A DNA stretch of 64,000 nucleotides, from positions 2,585,501 through 2,649,500 of the forward strand of contig NZ_JACHNB010000001.1 of the NCBI RefSeq assembly GCF_014205225.1, read 5' to 3'. A model generated the notes under the pieces. That model saw only the letters and a list, made by a program, of their open reading frames with translations, had not been told where the DNA came from and did no database searches. This stretch comes from Actinoplanes octamycinicus (lineage in GTDB: Bacteria; Actinomycetota; Actinomycetes; Mycobacteriales; Micromonosporaceae). How positions within the stretch are numbered: position 1 is the first letter of the stretch; every line of letters starts with the position of its first letter. This document shows, in pieces, positions 36,652 to 47,680 of this stretch. The position numbers and the translations under genes were made by a program.

Positions 36652-38136
36652 ATGTCCCCCCGCCATCCTGATTCACCGCTCGAGGTGGACGGCGTACCCG
36701 CGTTGCTCGCGCCGGTCACCGGCCCGCCGCACGCGGGCCTGGTCTTCCGGGTCGGCCTGGTGGACGAGCCACTCGCCCGGCGCGGCATCACCCACCTGCT
36801 GGAACATCTCGTGGCGCCGGGTCCGGCGCGGGCCGGGACGCACCGCGACAGCTCGACCGGGGTCGAGCACACCTACTTCCACGTGCAGGGCACCGACGAG
36901 GAGATCGCCGAGTTCCTGAGCGGGATCTGCGAGCGGCTGCGCGATCTGCCGGTCGGGCGGATCGCGCAGGAGCGGGAGACGCTGCGCGCCGAGGCGGCCA
37001 CCCGGCGGGCCGACTGGATGCCGATGTGGCGGCACGGCGCCCGTGACTTCGGCATGCCCAGCTATCCCGAGCTCGGCCTCGACCAGCTCACCGCCGACCA
37101 CCTGAACGACTGGGTGGCCCGCTACTTCACCAGGGAGAACGCCGCCCTCTGGGTGGGTGGCGAGGCGATCCCGGCCGGGCTCAAGCTGGACCTGCCCGCC
37201 GGGGTGCGGCGCCCGGCCCCGGCGCCGTCGTCGACGCTGCCCGCCACCCCGGCCTACTTCGTGGCCGGCGAGACCGACCTGGGCTGGGACACCGTGGTGC
37301 CCCGGGGGCCCGGCGCGGCGGTCTTCGCCAGTCTGCTGGAGCGCCGGATGACCCGGGAGCTGCCGGACGGGCCCGGCGACGCCGAGCGGATCCGGACCCG
37401 GTACGAGCCGCGCGCCGACGGCACCGCCCGGATCGTCGCCACCACCGAGGTCGAGCCGGACACCGCCGAGGCGGCGCTCGGCGCGCTGGTCGGCCTGCTC
37501 GGCGAGATGGGCGACGGGCGGATCGACGCGGACGACGTGGCGGCGGTGACCGAGCTGACCGCCGACGGCCTGCGAGCCGCCCGGCAGCGCGGCGCCCGGC
37601 TGCCCGGTCAGGCGTTCAACCTGCTCACCGGCCACCCGGTGCAGAGCCTCGGCGAGGCGGTGGCGGCGGTGCGCGAGGTGACCCGGGACGACGTGGCCGA
37701 GGTGGCGGCGGTGGCGTACCGGGCCGGGCTGCTGATGACGCCGGCCGGCACCGTGACCGAGCTGCCCGGCTACACCGCGGCGCCGGCCAGTTCCGCCGAG
37801 ACGGTGCCCGGCCGGGTGCATCGCGGCCGGGGCGACCGGGAGATCCGGCTGATCGCCGGGTCCGACGGGGTGAGCGCGGACGACGGCGAGACCGTCGCGA
37901 CGGTCCGGTACGACGCCTGCGCCACCCTGCTCGCCTGGCCGGACGGCGGCCGTCAGCTGATCGGCGAGGACGCCATCGTGGTGCGCGCCGAACCGACGCT
38001 CTACCGGCGGGCCGGCCGGGTGACCGCGGAGATCGACGCCCGGGTGCCGGCCGACCGGCGGATCGATCTGGCGGCCCGCGAGCCCGCCCTGATCCCGCAG
38101 CCGCCGCGCCGTCGCTGGTTCCGGTTCGGGGACTGA
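36652..38136 (+). CDS. M16-family metallopeptidase-like protein
   Basis: A 494-residue protein with the inverted zinc motif HLLEH (HxxEH) near residue 45 and a Glu in ERETLRAEA about 60 residues later as the third ligand, as in pitrilysin-type peptidases. It is a single-half protein of slightly more than usual length with a C-terminal region of 130 residues that is not M16-like (GDREIRLIAGSDG onwards). No signal peptide, so it is cytoplasmic. An ATG four codons upstream is possible. The substrate is unknown. Confidence 0.82.
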   Translation: MSPRHPDSPLEVDGVPALLAPVTGPPHAGLVFRVGLVDEPLARRGITHLLEHLVAPGPARAGTHRDSSTGVEHTYFHVQGTDEEIAEFLSGICERLRDLPVGRIAQERETLRAEAATRRADWMPMWRHGARDFGMPSYPELGLDQLTADHLNDWVARYFTRENAALWVGGEAIPAGLKLDLPAGVRRPAPAPSSTLPATPAYFVAGETDLGWDTVVPRGPGAAVFASLLERRMTRELPDGPGDAERIRTRYEPRADGTARIVATTEVEPDTAEAALGALVGLLGEMGDGRIDADDVAAVTELTADGLRAARQRGARLPGQAFNLLTGHPVQSLGEAVAAVREVTRDDVAEVAAVAYRAGLLMTPAGTVTELPGYTAAPASSAETVPGRVHRGRGDREIRLIAGSDGVSADDGETVATVRYDACATLLAWPDGGRQLIGEDAIVVRAEPTLYRRAGRVTAEIDARVPADRRIDLAAREPALIPQPPRRRWFRFGD

Positions 38137-38216
38137 GGACCCGGCAGACCTTACGGAGCGAGGAAGCCCACCACCCGTGACCGCCGTCCGCGCCATCCGC
38201 GCGGCAGGATGGCAGG

Positions 38217-39860
38217 GTGAGAACTTCGATCCGGGCCGGGCTGGCCGGCATCGCCGCGGCCGCGGCCGCGCTCGGGATCGCCGAGCTGCTGGCGGTCTTC
38301 GCCGGGCCGCGCTCGGCGCCGCTGGTCGCGGTCGGCGGCGTGGTGGTCGACCACGTGCCGGCCCCGGTCAAGGACTTCGGCATCGCGGTGTTCGGGGTGC
38401 ACGACAAGACCGCGCTGCTCACCGGGACGGCGATCCTTCTCGGCCTCTACGCGTTCGGGGTGGGCGTGCTGGCCCGGCGCCGGTGGCCGCCGGCGGTGGC
38501 CGGGATCGCGCTGTTCGGGGCGGTCGGCGTGGCCGCCGCGGTGACCCGCCCGGGCGCCGGCGTCGGAGCCGCGCTCCCGCCGCTGCTCGGCGCCGCCCTG
38601 GCCGTGCCGGTGCTCCAGCACCTGCTGCGGCTCGCGGTCCCCGGCTGGTCCCCAGGGGTGTCTCAAGGTGCCGGAGGCACCCTTGAGACCCAGCCGGCGA
38701 CCGTGAGCGCGCAGCGGACCGGAGACACCGGTGAGGCCCAGCCGGCCACGGTGAGCGCGCGGCGGGCCGGGAGCGCCACCGAGGCCCAGCCGATGACCGG
38801 AGAGGACCGCAGACGGTTCCTCAAACACCTGGGCATCGTGGCCGGCGTCGCCGCCGGCGGCGGCCTGGCCGGCCGCTGGCTGACCTCGCGCGGCGCGGTG
38901 ACCGACGCCCGGGCCGCGGTCGCGCTGCCACCCGCCGCCGGCCCGGCCCCGGTGGTCCCGGCCGGTGCGCAGGCCGACGGCGCGGTGCCGTACGTGACCC
39001 CGAACCGGGACTTCTACCGGATCGACACCGCGCTGATCACCCCGCAGGTGGATCCGGCCACCTGGACGCTGCGGATCCACGGGATGGTCCGCAACCCGAT
39101 CACGATCACCTGGGCCGAGCTGCTGCGCCGGCCGATGGTCGAGCGGTACGTGACGCTCGCCTGCGTCTCCAACGAGGTCGGCGGCGACCTGATCGGCAAC
39201 GCGCTCTGGCTGGGCACCCCGATCCAGGCGCTGCTCGACGAGGCCGATCCGCTGCCCGGCGCGGACCAGGCGGTGCAGCGCTCGGCGGACGGCTGGACCT
39301 GCGGCACGCCGACCGCGGCGCTGCGCGACGGACGGGACGCGCTGCTCGCGGTCGGGATGAACGGCGAGCCGCTGCCGGTGAAGCACGGCTTCCCGGTCCG
39401 GATGATCGTTCCCGGACTGTACGGCTACGTCTCCGCCTGCAAATGGATCACCGAGATCGAGCTGACCCGATTCGCTGACTTCGATGCCTACTGGGTGCCG
39501 CGGGGCTGGGCGGCGCAGGCCCCGATCAAGACCCAGTCACGGATCGACACGCCCCGCGACGGCGCCGCCCGGGAGGTCGGCCCGGTCGTGGTGGCCGGTG
39601 TGGCCTGGGCCCAGCACCGCGGGATCGCCAAGGTCGAGGTGCAGGTCGACGACGGTCCGTGGGAGGCGGCGTCGCTGGCGCCGGCGGTCTCCGCGGACAC
39701 CTGGCGGCAGTGGTCACATGTCTGGCAGGCGTCGCCGGGCAGGCACGTGCTGCGGGTCCGGGCGACCGATCTCGACGGGTACACCCAGACCTCGGAAACC
39801 GCTGATCCGGCCCCGGACGGGGCGACCGGATGGCATCAGGTGACCGTCGCCGTCGGCTAG
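38217..39860 (+). CDS. Membrane-anchored molybdopterin-dependent oxidoreductase
   Basis: A 547-residue protein: four membrane segments in the first 145 residues, a linker carrying a repeated unit of about 15 residues (AQPATVSARRAG and variants), a second hydrophobic stretch preceded by RRRFLKHLG, then a sulfite-oxidase-type Moco domain. The Mo-ligand cysteine is in TLACVSNEVGG, and WLGTPIQALLD and KHGFPVRMIVPGLYGY are typical; a C-terminal Mo-co dimerisation domain follows (KVEVQVDDGPWEAA). It is expected to oxidise or reduce a small substrate outside the membrane; the electron partner is not encoded nearby. Confidence 0.88.
   Translation: MRTSIRAGLAGIAAAAAALGIAELLAVFAGPRSAPLVAVGGVVVDHVPAPVKDFGIAVFGVHDKTALLTGTAILLGLYAFGVGVLARRRWPPAVAGIALFGAVGVAAAVTRPGAGVGAALPPLLGAALAVPVLQHLLRLAVPGWSPGVSQGAGGTLETQPATVSAQRTGDTGEAQPATVSARRAGSATEAQPMTGEDRRRFLKHLGIVAGVAAGGGLAGRWLTSRGAVTDARAAVALPPAAGPAPVVPAGAQADGAVPYVTPNRDFYRIDTALITPQVDPATWTLRIHGMVRNPITITWAELLRRPMVERYVTLACVSNEVGGDLIGNALWLGTPIQALLDEADPLPGADQAVQRSADGWTCGTPTAALRDGRDALLAVGMNGEPLPVKHGFPVRMIVPGLYGYVSACKWITEIELTRFADFDAYWVPRGWAAQAPIKTQSRIDTPRDGAAREVGPVVVAGVAWAQHRGIAKVEVQVDDGPWEAASLAPAVSADTWRQWSHVWQASPGRHVLRVRATDLDGYTQTSETADPAPDGATGWHQVTVAVG
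38660..38689 (+). repeat. Inverted repeat inside the oxidoreductase linker
   Basis: GTCTCAAGGTGCC (38660-38672) pairs with GGCACCCTTGAGAC (38676-38689) with one bulged base, inside coding sequence for the variable linker. Confidence 0.6.
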
Positions 39861-40019
39861 CCGAAAGCCGCACTTTCGGTCCGACTCGAAAACGCAAGTC
39901 GCTCATACGGTGGGTTGCATGTCCACCAATGCGGTTGAAGAACCGCTGAACCACTCGACACGGCCCCCCGGGGAGGACCGTGTCGCCAGTCGTGTGGTGA
40001 TGCCGCGCGCCGGGCGGCC

Positions 40020-40406
40020 TCAGGCCGCCGGTGCCTGCCGCTGTGCGGGCACTGCCGATTTGTGGGGCCGGCCGAGGCGCGCCTCGAGCCGGACCAGGTC
40101 GACCCGTCCGTGACGATCGGCCAGATCCTCCCAGCCGACCGCGAGCAGCCGCAGCCGCTCCGATTCGCTGAACCCTCCCCACACCCCGTACGGCTCGCGC
40201 ACCGCGAGGGCGTGGGCGGCGCACTCGGCCCGCACCGGGCACGCGCCGCACATGGTCTTGGCCTTGGCCTCGCGGCGATTGCGGGACGAACCGCGCTCGC
40301 CGTCCGGGTGGAAGAACTGCGCACTGTCCCGGCCCCGGCAGAGTCCGAGCCGCTGCCAGTCCCACAGGTCGGCAATGGGGCCGGGCAGCCTGCGAACGTT
40401 CGACAT
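40020..40406 (-). CDS. WhiB-family iron-sulfur regulator (WhiD/WhiB3 type)
   Basis: A 128-residue WhiB-like protein. The four cluster cysteines are in GLCRG and MCGACPVRAEC (CxxC-x5-C), followed by the GVWGG turn and a basic tail. LPGPIADLWDWQRLGLCRG and FFHPDGERG are closest to the WhiD/WhiB3 subgroup, [4Fe-4S] proteins that bind sigma region 4 and control sporulation or redox genes. The neighbour order, WhiB gene then BldM-like regulator then guaB, matches what I recall of the whiD-bldM region of Streptomyces. The ATG at 40406 has GAGGAGGG upstream. Confidence 0.92.
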   Translation of the reverse strand: MSNVRRLPGPIADLWDWQRLGLCRGRDSAQFFHPDGERGSSRNRREAKAKTMCGACPVRAECAAHALAVREPYGVWGGFSESERLRLLAVGWEDLADRHGRVDLVRLEARLGRPHKSAVPAQRQAPAA

Positions 40407-40531
40407 CAACACCCTCCTCACCGCGCGGCACCGCGGAGTGGTCGACATGGGGGCCTGGCGACAGGCCTCACGGCGGTGTACCCCGGCGATCGCCGGCTCA
40501 CACGCAACATGTCGATGTCTCTGCGGGTGGT

Positions 40532-40549
40532 GTGGCAAAGAGGTGGCAA
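40532..40549. promoter_or_regulatory. Phased direct repeats between the whiB-like and bldM-like genes
   Basis: GTGGCAA occurs at 40532-40538 and 40543-40549, 11 bases apart (one helical turn), in the 232-base divergent spacer. Possible activator site. Confidence 0.35.
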
Positions 40550-40638
40550 GTCATACCTTTCTTTCCCGTTTTTTCCATCTAAAGCGCGTAATGCTGCGGC
40601 CCTCGCGTGATCTCCTCTGAGAGAGAAGGAGGATCACT

Positions 40639-41487
40639 GTGCGTACCGTCCTCGTGTGCGTCCGAACCCCGCTGGCGGCCCAGACCGTCGCGTCGACCGC
40701 GGCCCGGCTCGGCATGACCGGCGTCGTCCGGACCGCGGTCAGCGAGACCGAGGCCATGATCCGACTGGCGGAACGGCCGGCCGAAGTGGTCCTGGCCGAC
40801 ACCGCCGTGACCCGACCCGACAGCGTCGGCTTCACCCGACGCGTGCTTGCCCGCTCGCCACAGGCCCAGGTGGTGCTCTTCGGCGCTGAAGATCCGCGGG
40901 TGGCGGCGGCGACCGTCGCCGCCGGGGCCCGCGGCGTGATCCGCGGTGTGGAACACGACCTGGTCAGCGTCGTCGCCAAGGCGCTGCTCCTGCTGCTGTT
41001 GCCGGTCCGCCCGCAGGGCATGCCGATCAACGGCAACGCGCAGCCGGCCGGGGTGGCCGGCGGGATGCGCAACAACAACTCGCCCGCCGCCCGCGGGCAG
41101 TACCGCGACGGGATGGGCATGGGCGTGCCGAACGCCGCGGCGGTGCCGGCCATGCTCGGGCCGAACGCGCCGATGGTGCCGGCGCAGCGCGGCGACGCCC
41201 CGATCGATCCGGCCACCGGGCGGCCGATGGTGGCCTGGCCGGGCAACGAGGCCGGTCCCGGAATGACCGACGCGCAGCCGGCCGGCCGTCGGCTCACCCT
41301 CACCGAGCGCGAGTTGCAGGTGCTCCGCGGCATGGCGGACGGCAAGAGCAACGCTGAGATCGGCCGCGAGCTGTTCGTCTCGGAGGACACCGTCAAGACC
41401 CACGCCCGCCGCCTGTTCCGCAAACTGGGCGCCCGCGACCGCGCCCACGCGGTGGCCGCCGGCTTCCGCGCCGGCCTGGTCGCCTAA
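40639..41487 (+). CDS. BldM-like orphan response regulator with atypical receiver
   Basis: A 282-residue LuxR/NarL-type regulator. The C-terminal HTH (LTERELQVLRGMADGKSNAE, then SEDTVKTHARRLFRKLGARD) closely resembles BldM. The receiver lacks the usual acidic pair at the start (VLVCVRTPLAA), has ADTAVT around the phosphoacceptor position, and Arg for the conserved Lys (GVIRG), so ordinary phosphorylation is doubtful. Between the domains lies a 95-residue Met/Asn/Pro/Gly-rich linker that makes the protein longer than BldM as I recall it (about 200 residues). GTG start with AAGGAGGATC. Divergent from the WhiB gene. Confidence 0.85.
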   Translation: MRTVLVCVRTPLAAQTVASTAARLGMTGVVRTAVSETEAMIRLAERPAEVVLADTAVTRPDSVGFTRRVLARSPQAQVVLFGAEDPRVAAATVAAGARGVIRGVEHDLVSVVAKALLLLLLPVRPQGMPINGNAQPAGVAGGMRNNNSPAARGQYRDGMGMGVPNAAAVPAMLGPNAPMVPAQRGDAPIDPATGRPMVAWPGNEAGPGMTDAQPAGRRLTLTERELQVLRGMADGKSNAEIGRELFVSEDTVKTHARRLFRKLGARDRAHAVAAGFRAGLVA

Positions 41488-41494
41488 ACGGCAG

Positions 41495-41521
41495 ATGCGG
41501 GGGCAGTCTCTGCCCCCGCAT
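41495..41521 (+). terminator. Terminator of the bldM-like gene
   Basis: ATGCGGGGGCAG (41495-41506) pairs perfectly with CTGCCCCCGCAT (41510-41521) around a 3-nt loop, 8 bases after the stop. Confidence 0.75.
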
Positions 41522-41615
41522 TCCGGTCAGCCGCGGCTTCGATCAAACCCGCTTCGGGTACGCGGTGAGCACTGCCGCTGCGGGTTGTGATCTGGCACGT
41601 CGCCACCACCCGCGG

Positions 41616-41712
41616 ACGCCGCCCTTGCGGGTTTCGCGTTCTGGGCGCGCCCGCGCCCTGCGAAGCCCGGAAGGGTCCCCGCGGGAGCGACGATCGGTGA
41701 TCAGCGCGGACC
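41616..41712 (+). repeat. Dispersed hairpin repeat, copy B
   Basis: A 97-nt element matching copy A at 5661-5758. The main stem pairs 41622-41637 with 41660-41675 (16 positions, one mismatch and one G-T) around a loop of the same 22-nt length. The inner stem reads TTTCGC/GCGAAG where copy A has CTGAGC/GCTCAG, so pairing is kept while the bases differ. TTTGATCTTC and GAAGTTGATC follow at 41727-41748. It fills the gap between the convergent bldM-like and DUF5319 genes. Confidence 0.75.
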
Positions 41713-41767
41713 GGGGCAATACAGAATTTGATCTTCGTGAAGTTGATCTCGCGAACGCCGGCCGCGC

Positions 41768-42172
41768 TCAGCTCTCCTCGTCGTTGCCCTCGGTCAGGGT
41801 GTCGTGGACGCCGTCGGCGTAGCCGCGGGCATACTCCCACGTGACGTAGTGGTCCGGGTCCGGGTCGTAGGCCGGCTCGTGCACGCGGGGGCGGCCGCTG
41901 CTCAACAGGTGGCGCAGGTTGCCGCGGAGCAGGTCCCAGTCGAAGTAGTGCGGCTCGTGGCAGTCCTCGCACTCGATGACCAGACCACGGATGCCGGTCG
42001 GGCTCAGCAGGGCCTGGTAGATCTCCAGGTCGGAGAGATCCTCCAGCACGTCCTGCCGCTCGTCCTCGGACAGCGGTTCGGTCTCGGCGTCCTCGTTGAG
42101 GTCGTCGAGTTCCGCGGCCGGGTCGGCGGGGTCGCCGTTGAACGGGTCGATCGGCTCTTCTTGCACCCCCAT
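41768..42172 (-). CDS. DUF5319 family protein
   Basis: A 134-residue acidic protein beginning MGVQEEPIDPFNGDP, with DCHEPHYFDWDLLRGNLRHL and HEPAYDPDPDHYVTWEYARG, the pattern of actinobacterial DUF5319. CEDCHEPH could bind a metal. Divergent from guaB, where this family is usually found. Function unknown. Confidence 0.85.
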   Translation of the reverse strand: MGVQEEPIDPFNGDPADPAAELDDLNEDAETEPLSEDERQDVLEDLSDLEIYQALLSPTGIRGLVIECEDCHEPHYFDWDLLRGNLRHLLSSGRPRVHEPAYDPDPDHYVTWEYARGYADGVHDTLTEGNDEES

Positions 42173-42282
42173 ACCGTACTCACCTCTCCCGGGGGTGTGC
42201 TGGCCCGCACGTTCTGTCCGCCGCCCGGGTGCCGCCTGTGGGATGGGTAGGATGATGAACTCCGCCTCTTCTCTAGGGATGA

Positions 42283-43773
<1,491 letters not shown>

Positions 43774-43792
43774 AAGAGGATCTGAAACCCCG

Positions 43793-44914
43793 ATGCGTGA
43801 CGTAGTGGAGATCGGCCTCGGTAAGACCGCCCAGCGCGGCTACCACCTGGATGACATCGCGATCGTGCCGAGCCGGCGGACCCGGGACGTCGACGACGTC
43901 TCGACCGAGTGGAAGCTCGACGCGTACCCGTTCAAGATCCCCTGCGTCGCGCACCCGTCGGACGCCACCCAGAGCCCGGACTCGGTGATCGCCCTGGGCC
44001 GCCTCGGCGGCCTGGGCGTGCTCAACGCCGAGGGCCTGTGGACCCGCTACGAGGACCCCACCAAGATCCTTGAGGAACTCGCCTCGCTGGACGAGGAGGC
44101 GGACGCCACCAAGCGGCTGCAGGAGGTCTACGCCGAGCCGATCAAGCCGGAGCTGATCGGGGAGCGGGTCCGCCAGATCCGCGAGGGCGGCGTGACCGTG
44201 GCGGTCCGGGTGTCCCCGCAGCACACCCTGGCGCTCGCCCCGGTGATCCTGGACGCCGGCGTCGACCTGCTGGTCATCCAGGGCACGCTGGTCTCCGCCG
44301 AGCACGTCTCGACCACCGACCAGCCGCTGAACCTCAAGGAGTTCATCGCCGACCTGGACCTGCCGGTCATCGTCGGCGGCTGCACCGACTACAAGACCGC
44401 CCTGCACCTGATGCGGACCGGCGCGGCCGGCGTGATCGTCGGGGTCGGCGCGGACGAGTGGTCGACCACCGACACCGTGCTCGGCATCCGGGTGCCGATG
44501 GCCACCGCGATCGCCGACGCGGCCGCGGCCCGCCGCGACTACCTGGACGAGACCGGCGGCCGCTACGTCCACCTGATCGCCGACGGCGGCATCGCCACCT
44601 CCGGCGACATCGCCAAGGCGATCGGCTGCGGCGCCGACGCGGTGATGCTGGGCGAGCCGCTGTCGCTGGCCGAGGGCGCGCCGGCCGGTGGCGCCTGGTG
44701 GCACTCGGCGGCCAGCCACCCGGCCCTGCCGCGCGGCGGGTTCTGCATCGCCGGCGAGCCGGACGGGTCGCTGGAGCAGCTGCTCTACGGCCCGGCGGAC
44801 CGCCCGGACGGTCAGCTGAACCTGTTCGGCGGCCTGCGGCGCGCGATGGCGAAGTGCGGATACCGCGACGTGAAGGAATTCCAGAAGGTCGCTCTGGTTC
44901 TCGACCGAGCCTGA
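43793..44914 (+). CDS. guaB3: GuaB3-family IMP dehydrogenase-related protein
   Basis: A 373-residue barrel protein related to IMP/GMP dehydrogenases but without CBS domains. DDIAIVPSRRTRD at the start and IADGGIATSGDIAKA near the end are typical. The loop that carries the catalytic cysteine in GuaB reads VGVGADEWSTTDTVLG with no Cys, so normal IMP oxidation is not expected. It follows guaB directly, as in other actinobacteria. The real function is unsettled. Confidence 0.92.
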   Translation: MRDVVEIGLGKTAQRGYHLDDIAIVPSRRTRDVDDVSTEWKLDAYPFKIPCVAHPSDATQSPDSVIALGRLGGLGVLNAEGLWTRYEDPTKILEELASLDEEADATKRLQEVYAEPIKPELIGERVRQIREGGVTVAVRVSPQHTLALAPVILDAGVDLLVIQGTLVSAEHVSTTDQPLNLKEFIADLDLPVIVGGCTDYKTALHLMRTGAAGVIVGVGADEWSTTDTVLGIRVPMATAIADAAAARRDYLDETGGRYVHLIADGGIATSGDIAKAIGCGADAVMLGEPLSLAEGAPAGGAWWHSAASHPALPRGGFCIAGEPDGSLEQLLYGPADRPDGQLNLFGGLRRAMAKCGYRDVKEFQKVALVLDRA

Positions 44915-44951
44915 CCGGGTTCGCTTCGTTCGGCGGCACAACGCCTGGTGA

Positions 44952-44979
44952 CCGGTGACGAGGCAGGCCTCGTCACCGG
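44952..44979. terminator. Terminator between convergent guaB3 and M1 peptidase genes
   Basis: CCGGTGACGAGG (44952-44963) pairs perfectly with CCTCGTCACCGG (44968-44979) around a 4-nt loop. Confidence 0.75.
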
Positions 44980-45005
44980 CGGCGTTTCGCGGCGCGGGGC
45001 GACCG

Positions 45006-46397
<1,392 letters not shown>

Positions 46398-46425
46398 ACC
46401 GCCGAGATTAGGACGGCCGCGCCCT

Positions 46426-47535
46426 TCAGCCCTTGTTGACCAGTTTCGGGTGTGCCTTCAGGTATGGCGCGATCTTGCCCTTGGCGACCGCGGTGAGGAA
46501 GCCGCGGGCCTCCGCGTTGAGCTGCTCGCCGAGGTAGCCGCCGCCGCTGCCGACCCCGCTGCCGTCCAGCTGGACCATGGTGACGCCGGCCGGCTGCAGG
46601 TTCCGCAGGGCGTACGCGTACTCGACCGGTCGCCGCCCCCCCACCGTGATCAGCGTCTTGCCGAGCGCGGTGATCAGCGCCTCCAGCTTGGCCGGGTCGC
46701 TGAGGTCGGCGGAGAGCGCCTTGCCGAGGATCGCCTTGACCAGCTGCCGCTGGTGCCGCTGGCGGTCGTAGTCCCCGTTCGGCAGGCCGTAGCGCTGCCG
46801 GGCGTAGTCGATCGCCTGCCACCCGGTCAGGTGCCGCTTGCCGGGCAGGTAGACCGCCTGCGGTCCGATGTAGTCGCCGCCGGACAGCTTGCGCATGGTG
46901 CCGTCCGGCTTGCGGTGCTTCGACTTCACCTTCTGGTCGATGGTGAGGTCGATCCCGCCCAGCTTGTCGACCAGCTTGTCCAGGCCGCCGAAGTTGAGGA
47001 TGGCGCCGGCCTGGATGGTCTTCACCCCGGTGTAGTTGCCGATCGCCTTGGCCAGCAGCTCGTACCCGTTCTGGATGTTCTTGGTCTTCTTGCCCGGCAC
47101 CCGGGAGCCGTAGGCCATCGCCTCGGTGATCTTGTACTTGCCGCCGGCGAACCCGGACTTCTTGTCCGCCGGGATCTGCACCCGCAGGTCGCGGGGGAGC
47201 GAGTAGAGGTAGCCGGACTTCAAGCCCGGTTCCACGTGCAACAGCATGATCGCGTCGGCGTGCGTCTGCCAGTCCGGGATGCTGACCCGGGTGTCCACCC
47301 CGACCAGCAGCAGGTCGAGCGGGCCGGTGAGGTCCGCGCCGGGCGACGGCGCCGCTGACGCCGACGGGCTGGGCGTGGTCTCCAGCACCGGCGCCGAGGC
47401 GCTCGGCGCGGCCGGGGCCGGCGTGGCCGCCGGGCTGGTGGAGCCGCGATTGACGGCGATCGCGACGCCGACGCCGGTGAGCACGGCGATCACCACGCCG
47501 ACGATCACCGCCCATGTGATCTTGCTGTTCCGCAT
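46426..47535 (-). CDS. LytR-CpsA-Psr (LCP) family protein
   Basis: A 369-residue protein with a short cytoplasmic start, one membrane segment (ITWAVIVGVVIAVLTGVGVA) and an extracellular LCP domain. LLVGVDTR, HADAIMLLHVEPG, YSLPRDLRV and YARQRYGLPNGDYDRQRHQR are family landmarks. LCP enzymes attach anionic polymers or arabinogalactan-like glycans to peptidoglycan from lipid carriers. Upstream of the M1 peptidase on the same strand. Confidence 0.93.
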   Translation of the reverse strand: MRNSKITWAVIVGVVIAVLTGVGVAIAVNRGSTSPAATPAPAAPSASAPVLETTPSPSASAAPSPGADLTGPLDLLLVGVDTRVSIPDWQTHADAIMLLHVEPGLKSGYLYSLPRDLRVQIPADKKSGFAGGKYKITEAMAYGSRVPGKKTKNIQNGYELLAKAIGNYTGVKTIQAGAILNFGGLDKLVDKLGGIDLTIDQKVKSKHRKPDGTMRKLSGGDYIGPQAVYLPGKRHLTGWQAIDYARQRYGLPNGDYDRQRHQRQLVKAILGKALSADLSDPAKLEALITALGKTLITVGGRRPVEYAYALRNLQPAGVTMVQLDGSGVGSGGGYLGEQLNAEARGFLTAVAKGKIAPYLKAHPKLVNKG

Positions 47536-47680
47536 AGCGGAACCCTAAATCACCCCCGTGACGTGCTCAATGCCTTCGCATCTCGCCAACTGGAAGAGGT
47601 ATTGCCAAATCCAAGATCACCAGTACGCTGGCCGGGCGATTCGCCGGTTCGCGGTGATCGCCCACGGGGAGGCATCACTC

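Noticed and set aside
38205..38210. CAGGAT as a leaderless -10 box for the molybdopterin oxidoreductase gene
   Set aside because: It lacks the initial T and the spacing is 6, so it fits the pattern less well than the eight reported boxes.
41530..41760. IS remnant near the DUF5319 gene because it resembles sequence next to the IS110 element
   Set aside because: The shared sequence is only the hairpin repeat, which lies outside the candidate IS limits; no transposase fragments are present.
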